Below, piece by piece: positions 54,576-64,000 of a stretch of DNA of 64,000 nucleotides. The notes beneath the pieces were generated by a model. That model worked only from the letters and a program-made list of their open reading frames with translations, was not told where the DNA came from and made no database searches. The translations under genes were made by a program, and so were the position numbers. Source of the stretch: Anthostomella pinea (taxonomy: Eukaryota > Ascomycota > Sordariomycetes > Xylariales > Xylariaceae); contig CAUWAG010000018.1 of the NCBI GenBank assembly GCA_963556695.1, forward strand, positions 1,550,001-1,614,000. Direction: 5' to 3'. Every line of letters starts with the position of its first letter. The first letter of the stretch is position 1.

Positions 54576-56649
54576 CTGCCTGATCGTCCCCAGATTGCAG
54601 CAGCATTGACATCACCGCAGCCGCCGCCGTCGACTACAAGAGCATCAGTGCCCTCGTGAGTCCCGCTTGCGGTCTCGACGCACCCAAAGTCATACTCATG
54701 GACGGCTCGACGTGGGACCACTGGTACTTGAAGGTAGTGTCTGACGACCAGCTGTGCCTCACAGCTATTTCCGCGCCATGCCAGGGAAGGGCTTCAACCA
54801 CAGCGGCCTCCCCTCCGAAGTCATTTTGGCTACGCACATCCAGCTCTCGTCGCCTGAGTTCGCGAGATACAGCCAGCTGGGTTATGCAAGCTGAGAGGGC
54901 ATTGGCGACATGAGAGACGTGGTTCGCAGGCGCGTCGTATTCCAACGCCTACCGCGGAACTTAGATGCGCCCGACTTAGGGTTATCTGGATCACTTGATA
55001 AACTGCTAGAAGAACCCATGCCGCCGCCGGTAGTTTCGGACCTCCGTCCGTCGTGTGGTTTGACTGCCTCGACACCGAAGGGCTTGAGGATGTTACTGTG
55101 CGTTACAGATAATAAAAATATCATCTACTCGGTCAAGAGCAGTGCTGTTGTACGATCTATAGGTGCCAACGCAATATACCCACCGCACAAGAGGGCATGC
55201 TGCAACTGGATTCATACCGAGATCGACACGGGCGATGAGAGCGTGCTGGCAGACTGGGCTTTTGATTGCATCGTAGTGCCCGTACCATGACTAATCAAAG
55301 TTCCTTCATGCGTTGAGGCTTTGCCTGGAAATCCGGTGGCACGGTAGCAGTGCATGTGACAGTTTTGTGCCGGTTGTCGGCACCGTGGTTCACGGAATGG
55401 GCCGGTGCCAAATGAAGTCAACTTGACTCCGAGTGGAGCCGGAGCTGGTGTTCTGTCAGGGACTGATGAGAAATTGAGAAAACCTGATGATCGTCTGATG
55501 TGACAAGAATGATCAAGATCAACAGTGCATCCGCGCCCTTCAGCCTTGTGCGGCGCGATGTGATCCACCTCGCTGGTAATAATGCTCAGAGTTGAATCCT
55601 CTTGGATTTCTCAGCACGTTTGCTACTGGCTGTGATTCGATCGTAGCTGCGACACCGGCTTATCGCAGGAACGGGCCGACCTGTAGGCTTTGACTCACCG
55701 ACTACGGGGTCGCCTAGGGTGTATGGATACGATGAGGAGATGCGAAGACATGAAGATGAGATATCCAAGGACCAAGAGGACTCTACTAACCTGAAAGGCG
55801 CCAGTGAGTGAGCTCTGTTACCGTGCATACCCATGCAGGTGGCGGCTGGAGATGGATGGACAGCCGTGAAGGCAGATAATAGACTCACCTACATGAGGTA
55901 TGTCTATCCGCAGGCACGCCCAGGTAACTGCACACCTCACCACCATCTCGCCACGATGCTCCAAATCTCGCTTGAGACATAGAGAAAGACAGAAGCCGTA
56001 TGTGTTTTCGTATTCCTGAAGTTCCCAGCGCCCCGGGTATACCAGCCGAGCTACGATCGGGTGGAATCGTGAGATCTATCCGTATCCTGACCGAGAACCC
56101 GTCAAGCGTCCCGGCCGTTTTCGTAGTCTGGGGTAGCAGGGTTAGTCCTCGGCTGTAGTCGAGTGACATTGGCTATACATGGCAGTTGGAACTTGATATG
56201 AGGCATCTTGAAGCCTCCGAGTAGAAAGAAGGTGGTTATGAGTTGAGCTATTTTCCAACGAAACCGACGCACGGCGCGTGGCATGTCAGAGAAAATCGCA
56301 ATCGGCCCTCAGGTCCAGTGTGATGTCAATTGAGTTTCGCGCGCACTGTACGTGCTGGCATTTGAAGATAGACTGCTGGTCGAGTCTACGCGGCTGGGTG
56401 TATGTCCGGGCACAAACCATCAACTGCTAACAAGAGTCCGGATGTATCGTCCGGGTATCCCCTATCAGATCGTACAGTGAGAACTCCCGGGTGCTCTCCA
56501 CGGGCCTTCCCTTGGCGGCCGGGCCCAGCCCTGCGTTGCCCCTCCACCCCCCCCAAAAGACGCGCAGAGGGCATGACTGCAGCGCTGCAAGCCGGGTGCG
56601 TGATGGACACCCCGCCTGCCCAGTACCTGTTGCTGCACTAACGGACTGC

Positions 56650-58451
<1,802 letters not shown>

Positions 58452-58748
58452 CTTTCCAAGCTCTAAGGGGAGTATGAAAGTGTGAAACCTGAACTCACCT
58501 GCATCGACGATAGTTATTCTTGGGTCTCATGTGAAATGGAAAACAACCGCGGGCTCGGGGATGTCTCAAGGAAACCCAAAGACACGGGTCAAGGGCTGAT
58601 CGGATGAATGAGTTTAATAGAAATCAATGAATGGAATAGACAATTCACCACCCATGCTATGCTTCTTTGATGCAGTATGTATATGGGACTAGGTAGCCAG
58701 AGGCACGAAACATACGGGGCCATTCGAAGTGCCCTCGAAGCTGTCAAA
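58452..58748. other. GAPDH 3' flank
   Basis: 3' UTR and spacer before the next plus-strand gene; no separate feature. Confidence 0.5.
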
Positions 58749-59783
58749 ATGAAGCTTCTTACCCTCCTCGTACCAATCTTCGCTTCGGCGGCTGCGATAC
58801 CCGTCAACAGCAATAACGACACAGCAATCGCCCATGCAGCCGAACAAGCCAAGCAACCAGATGGCCCGCTTACGTGGACAGGCAAGCAGCAACCCAGACA
58901 GGTCGACGGTGGTGGTCCTCCAGCGCCGGACTCCCCTCCGGAGGGCCCATACGACTTCCCTCCCCCGAACCCGTCACTAGAAGTCGACATTGAAGATTAC
59001 CAAGCGTCAGTCTCCTATCCGCCAGCTCTGTCGTTCGCCGCACATTCTGTGATGATGTGAGCCAGTGATGGCCAAAAAAAAAAAATTTTCACTGACGCCA
59101 TCCGTGCGGTTTTCATGCAGTATCCACCCGCAGAACCTGATCCCCGAGCGGATCATGGCAGCGCCAACGCCCACGGGCGAAGGTTTCGGAAGGGGCATCA
59201 TGTTCCACCGCTACCATCTCTACCAGACGCTCCGCATAGCCGCCGGGGTAATGACGCTCACGCACACGCCCGGCAACGCCATCCCGGCCCCGCGTGCCCA
59301 GGGCCTCGCGTACCCGCAGCCGTTCAACAGGGAACGGCATATGATGCCGCCCCAGCCACCTCCTTCGGGCGAGCTGGACTGGGTTCGCGATCGATTCTTC
59401 GATATCCCCTCGGCGAGGACAACGAATTTTTCGGCGGTCCGGATCGGCCTCGCTTGGACGGCCCGCCGGGCTCTGATTGGACGTTGGTTGGGGTGAGTAA
59501 CCTAACCTATATCTAAGGTAGATGCCTAGATGTCTGCCTACATTAGGTATCTATCACACGTGTGCTTTACAGCTAACTAGCTGCTGATCAATCATACGTG
59601 CCATGTTAGGAACACTTGATACTCTTCGGGTACCACGATTACGATCTCGATTTCCGCTTCCCGGTCTACATGGGCGTGATCACGGGCGAGGGCTCGACTC
59701 GCCTGAATCATCGACAGTGGGTGCCTAACCTAGTGGTCTTCTCCCACTTCCCGGCCGACGCACGCCTACTCGTCAGGTCCTAG
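58749..59783 (+). CDS. Hypothetical secreted protein (probably 3 exons)
   Basis: ATG 58749 (caaaATGA) begins a signal peptide MKLLTLLVPIFASAAA, then a Pro/Gln/Asp-rich region (GGPPAPDSPPEGPYDFPPP). The last exon is clear: acceptor TTAG ends at 59609, and 59610-59783 reads EHLILFGYHDYDLDFRFPVY to ARLLVRS and stop. It joins in phase 0 to 59121-59492, which ends at donor GTGAGT and reads YPPAEPDPRADHG through GPPGSDWTLVG. The end of exon 1 is uncertain: a phase-0 join would use a weak GTGATG donor at 59049, whereas the better donor GTGAGC at 59057 is out of phase. With the phase-0 join, 281 residues result. I do not recognise the family; the C-terminal exon looks like part of a beta-rich enzyme or binding domain. 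Confidence 0.5.
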
Positions 59784-60814
59784 GTACCTACTGTTAACTA
59801 CATTACGACGGCGTTACTGATTCTCCCGCGATATGTAATTAGTTGGCGTCCGGTAGTGAATCACGACGGCACCGAAGCTCCGCATATTAATCCCCAAGGG
59901 AACCCGTGGACTGGCCAGGTCAGTGTTTATTTTGAAACCTTCCTTTTCGTTCTCGCCTTCGTTCGAGCCGGTGACGCCACCAGTGCCGAAGTGTTATCCA
60001 TCCATTTTCTGCCCGGCACAGAATGCTGCCACATACTTAAATGTCCACTGACTGACTCTTCGTGCGTGGAAATAGTCCGATGGCATTTTCATGTTGCTCA
60101 GCTACTTCCTCCGAGCCTGGTTGATGGCATTGCCATTTGACAAGACGCGACCTCCAAGAGGCCTCCCACCCCTCTTCAGCTTGGGTTCCTCCAGTGCCTC
60201 CACACATCGTCGTGTATCGATGCATCAAAACGCCACTGGTGTGGTGGGGTTTTGAGAGAGAAGTTTTTGGTGGCCAAACATTGGCTGAGCTTGGAATAAA
60301 TCTGTACGCCATCCAGCTCGGATATGGGAGCGTGGCTACCTAGGTAAGTACTCATCCATGGGTAACCGTGGGATGTGGGATGTGGGATGTGGGATGTGGG
60401 ATGTGGGGTGCTATACATATTGTATGGTAGAGCCTCCTGTACAAAACATCTTGTTCTCTCTCGAGAGAGAGGGAGCAGGCAAAAGACACAGCATAATTGA
60501 CCCTCAAATCTGAGTTCCCAACATTCCGGTCATGATTGTGATATGATCGCGCTGTATTTGGCTACCGTGGCTTCTGTGGGTTGCTGAGACCAGACAAATG
60601 GGATTTCGAGACTGCAAAAGCGTCCCTCTTTGATATGGATTGGTTCATATCCCGAGTAGAGTATCTGCAGGGGCGACATTGTCTTCTTGTTTTCTGGCGG
60701 GAGCTGCATGAGTAGTAAAGTTGGTGGGAAGGGGTACGAGCCCGGACAAGAGCATCTCAAAGCTGCTTGCAAGCACTATCGTGAAATTCGCTTGAATCCG
60801 GTAGCCCTCGGGTC
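59784..60814. other. Intergenic with heptanucleotide repeat
   Basis: No gene supported. A perfect GGGATGT tandem repeat lies at 60370-60404. Confidence 0.5.
60370..60404. repeat. (GGGATGT)5 microsatellite
   Basis: Five perfect 7-nt units follow each other, then ggggtg. It resembles a G-rich telomere-like heptamer but is not TTAGGG. Confidence 0.9.
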
Positions 60815-62174
60815 TTATTGAACCTGTAAACTATGCTTTCCGACAACCTGTCCATTGGCAAGCACCTGGGTTCCGTTCCCAAGTTTGTTTCGCGCAGGAC
60901 GTTCCCAATTCAGGACCTCAGTACCCCGGTCTCGCTCGTCACGGCGTTGGGCACTCAGGACGACCAGCCGCTGAGTCGTCGTGTTCTCGCCACTGCCCCA
61001 TACCACGTCCTTTGGGGCTGGTTCCAGGAAAAGTGGCCAGTCTATGTAATCCGGTGCTTCTTTATAAGTAGCAATCCTTTTCCCTTCCCGTCTTCTCTTC
61101 GCCCACTTGTTCAGCACCGATCGGAATTCCGAAACAGAATGGTCAAGCTTGACGTCCGGATGCCGCACCCACTACTCCAGCCCCTCGACATCGGCCGGAT
61201 TCTGTTGATCGCGAGGAACTTCCCGGTGATGCGTGTCGCCCGTGATGATCTCGTAGAGGGTGAATACCACACCTCTCACATCGTCTTGGTCGGTCGAATC
61301 CTTCAGGCCACCAAATCCGCCAATCTGGCCACTGTAGTTGAAGTCAAACAACATGAGGGCGTCTGTCCGGGCTGAAAAGAAGATTCCGCGCGGCAATATC
61401 CTGGTGGACGATGCCGTACTTGAGGTTCAAGTCATCAACGACGGAAGTCAACTGTCGGAGCCACTCCAGCTTGAAAACGCGGGATTTGTTCTCGTCAAAC
61501 GTGCCACCGGGGATGTAAAGGGTTGTGAAGCCGACGACGCGACCGGCTAGCTCGTCCAGCACGAGCCGGTCGAAGGGTACAATGTTCAGATGTGGGGGAA
61601 GACGCATCCATAGGTTCATCTCGTGCCACACCTTTTGGAGGAATTGGCAGAGGAAGTAGTATTTGAAGACTACTATTCTCGTGTCCGTGGCACTGGGGCC
61701 AGGCGTATACGACACAAGGTCAACATTCGGCCCGAGTCGATCGAGCTCCAACAGGTCCGAACGGACCACCGTCTTGACACAGTCGGGCCGGAGGATCTCC
61801 TGTAGCGGGGGATAGTACGGGCACGTCGTTTCGTCGTCATTGGCGTCAGCAGAGGTCGAGACCAAATCGCCCTCGGGCGATAGGTGGATGGCATATACGT
61901 CAGGTCCGAGAGCATCAATATGCTTCCTGAGGTGTCCGATAGCCGCATCCTCGCTGTCCTGTTCCTCGTCCATAGTGACCGCAATCGTCCGTCGTTGATC
62001 CCAATCGAGGATATGCCAGGTGCTCGGGCCCCCGGGGAAGATACCTCCACCGGGGGCGAAATACCGCGATTCCTCGGCTATCATGTCCGTTCTACGGTAG
62101 ATGGGGTTTGTGCCTGTTCGAAAGACGCTGTCTCTTAGAATCAAGACCTCGTGTTTAAAACTCAGAATGCCCAC
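60815..62174 (-). pseudogene. Broken protein-kinase-like gene
   Basis: The frame from 62174 has no ATG after the preceding stop until 62084, although family-like sequence (LRDSVFRTGTNPIYRRTDM) begins before it. The kinase-like domain is recognisable: a catalytic-loop variant YGIVHQDIAARNLLF (HRD replaced by HQD), then LMLFDFNYSGQIGG (DFG replaced by DFN). Between them the frame shifts by one base at a CCC run near 61374, so the original frame stops at 61344. The shifted frame continues to TAG at 61174-61172, and beyond it in the same frame family-like sequence goes on (WVRHPDVKLDHSVSEFRSVL, EAPDYIDWPLFLEP) to 60815. Lesions are therefore loss of start, one frameshift and one nonsense codon. 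Fungal genomes hold many such kinase-like proteins of unknown role. A sequencing error could explain one lesion but not all. Confidence 0.75.
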
Positions 62175-63145
62175 AAAGTGACGGCAGGGAAGGCACTCGG
62201 AGACTCAGAATGGTGAGAGTAGAGAGTGATGGGAGCGATTTGTTGCTCCGTGTCAGATGTGGTGGCTCTAGGTGTTAGTTCGACGTGGTTTTTTGCTGCG
62301 GTGCAGAGGCGGGGTGCAAAATGTAGTAAGAAGTATCCTCAACAAATGAGGCTGCATGAATGCGGCCATCTCTGACCAACACCCGTGAGCCAACCACGCT
62401 CTGCCATGAACCTCTCGACTTTGTACACTTCCATCATGGGAAGTCTGATGAGGTACATAGCTACTTACCTGTATAGAGGGCCCGCCGGCAAAATGAGCCT
62501 CCTCTAGGAGCTGCGGCCCCACTTTTTGCTTAGATCCATCTGAGATGACAGGTGGCTACACCTGGACGATGTCAATAGGGGGGCTCCGTGCCCGTTTCGA
62601 AGACGCCGTCTCTCAAGGAGACATACAGATTCCAAGCGGGAGATCGAGACGTTCAGTTCATGGTTGAATTCCTACACCGGTTTAATTTGTGGAGTCGCAT
62701 TCCAAGGTTAGCACCAAGCTGGGCCAACAAGGGGCCAACCGCATACATTCGCACTCCTTCGCCTGGTCCGCTGTGAGAATCTCATCACACTGACAAGGGC
62801 CTACGAAGCTCATATGTCAGCACGGTTAATGGCAAGGGTACGTTGACGTTTTCTTTGAGATTGAGGCCGCTGTTACAACACCTCGTTGATGCATGCGGAC
62901 GTCTCTACCACCAACATGAGGCACAGCCAAGAGAAGCAAGTATGGTGTCCATATAACTGCCATAAACCTACGAGCTTCGAGATCAAGAAACTTCCTCATT
63001 CTTCTTGTCTTCAAGCTGCCCATACCCCTTATATGCTTGCTGTCTGAGAATCACATTACCCTCGAAACCAGCCTTTCTGCCGAGAGATCAGCGTCCATCC
63101 GAACCGACTTAACCTACCCCCTATTGGAATACTGTGTATTTCAAA
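62175..63145. other. Intergenic with duplicated fragments of the kinase-like locus
   Basis: On the minus strand 62570-62640 encodes LRDGVFETGTEPPY then a stop, a second copy of the N-terminal segment of the broken kinase gene (LRDSVFRTGTNPIY). Sequence around 62270-62530 recurs in diverged form at 63730-63980. Confidence 0.6.
62270..62530. repeat. Diverged duplicated segment, copy 1
   Basis: Landmarks gctgcggtgc, caaatgaggct-catgaa, ccaaccacgc and cctcctct-ggagctgc appear here in the same order as in 63730-63980. Confidence 0.65.
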
Positions 63146-63394
63146 ATGCAGCCGCAACAGCCCATTCTGATCGCTGCAGGGCAGATGGGGACTGAAGTGG
63201 GCAATGTCCTCATCGCCGACCCCGAGAACCCCAACCACTGCGCGTGTGGCCATTATTTCTTCTACGGCAACTGCGGTCATCTGTATCAACAATACCCGTA
63301 TAAATGTGGCGCCAGGACGACAAAATCTGGGCTAAGCGGCTTTTGCAGGAGTCATGCACCGCAGCATGTGGTCCGCGCGTATATGATCAAATAG
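63146..63394 (+). CDS. Small Cys/His-rich hypothetical protein
   Basis: ATG 63146 (caaaATGC) gives 82 residues. After PILIAAGQMGTEVGNVLIA comes a compact Cys/His pattern: CACGHYFFYGNCGHLYQQ, then CG, then FCRSHAPQH. The spacing CxCxH...CxH...C...C..H suggests a small zinc-binding fold, common in unnamed fungal proteins. No intron is needed. No function assigned. It lies between two copies of a duplicated segment. Confidence 0.55.
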   Translation: MQPQQPILIAAGQMGTEVGNVLIADPENPNHCACGHYFFYGNCGHLYQQYPYKCGARTTKSGLSGFCRSHAPQHVVRAYMIK

Positions 63395-64000
63395 CCGATG
63401 TGCTGAATGCCGTCGGCACGGGCTGTGAGCTAGTGTGAGTAACATTGATCCGCATGCTATGAGTTGAGGAACATGCTTACCAGTCTTATTGTGTAGCCCG
63501 ACGCTGGAAACCGAAGCGGGAAACAGGGAGTGGCATACCATACATAGGTCATTATAGGTAGCGTTGCGAAGTGGAGGAATCGTAAATGGTGGACGGTACA
63601 TGATTCACAGGCTGCGTGTCACCTGCCCGCTTCCGTGGCGCAGGGGAAGCTTGTGTTGTAGCTAGCACCTTTTGGCAGAACATGACAGTGTGAATATATG
63701 CTATCGTCGGATTTCCTAAGTGCGACTCAACTGTGGGTGTTGGCTCAACGTGATTCATGTGCTGCGGTGCGGAGGTAACCTTGGAAGTGCACATCTCACC
63801 GTGCCGCATGAGTACCTAAGTTAGGTAGCCGACAAATGAGGCTACATGAACCAACCACGCGTTGCCACAACCCCTGGCTGTTCACACTTGGAAAGCTTGA
63901 TAAGGTAGAGGGCGGCAACTGAGCGCACAGCAGTGGTCCTGCCTCCTCTGGGAGCTGCAGTCCACCCTGGGATGTGACAGGAATAACAACACCCCAGGAG
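63395..64000. other. Right edge, no gene recognised
   Basis: Contains the second copy of the duplicated segment and short frames only. Confidence 0.5.
63730..63980. repeat. Diverged duplicated segment, copy 2
   Basis: Same landmark order as 62270-62530: gctgcggtgc (63760), caaatgaggctacatgaa (63833), ccaaccacgc (63851), cctcctctgggagctgc (63941), then gatgtgacagg. Confidence 0.65.

Overview
This window is nuclear DNA from a filamentous ascomycete (Pezizomycotina, most likely Sordariomycetes). The evidence is short introns (about 48-130 nt) with GT..AG ends and CTRAC-like branch sites, recognisable housekeeping genes with fungal sequence signatures, an AT-rich island typical of RIP-mutated repeats, and a Tad-like LINE. 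Genes are sparse: about 18-20 in 64 kb, separated by long stretches without coding signal. I worked from sequence alone, so splice sites are read by eye and functional names rest on motif recognition.

Layout. 0-8.7 kb: one hypothetical, possibly secreted protein (1.8-2.5 kb, minus), a 5'-truncated dead LINE with a readable target-site duplication (3.4-5.65 kb), and a coiled-coil-like hypothetical protein (7.3-8.7 kb, minus) behind a long pyrimidine-rich leader region. 13-15.5 kb: two Myb/SANT-like genes on the minus strand, the second with an apparent frameshift. 15.9-16.9 kb: AT-rich RIP-like island. 17.6-18.4 kb: secreted rhamnogalacturonan acetylesterase-type SGNH hydrolase. 19.5-20.8 kb: repeat-rich, probably nuclear protein. 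24.3-28.4 kb: a minus-strand array of five small SANT-like domain exons (called B, C, D, E and F here) and only two recognisable downstream exons. 30.8-31.65 kb: another Myb-like gene, plus strand. 34.9-35.3 kb: Helitron-like relic. 36.5-53.3 kb: conserved eukaryotic genes UFD1, LIN1/CD2BP2, an unknown 742-residue protein, PTH2, a coiled-coil protein and RVB2. 54.4 kb: MITE-like foldback element. 57.4-58.5 kb: GAPDH, followed by a hypothetical secreted protein, a broken protein-kinase-like gene with duplicated fragments, and a small Cys-rich protein at the right end.

The most interesting feature is the 24.3-28.4 kb array. Exons B, C, D and E each hold an ATG, one SANT-like domain and a phase-2 donor. 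Only one recognisable acceptor exon follows them, at 24710, and it begins with the conserved continuation QHLQKLKRK. All four join it in frame. This is what a cluster of alternative variable first exons sharing a constant C-terminal exon would look like. The competing explanation is tandem gene duplication with loss of second exons; RNA-seq junctions would decide. Together with the Myb-like genes at 13-15.4 and 30.8 kb, at least eight small Myb/SANT-like modules lie within 18 kb.
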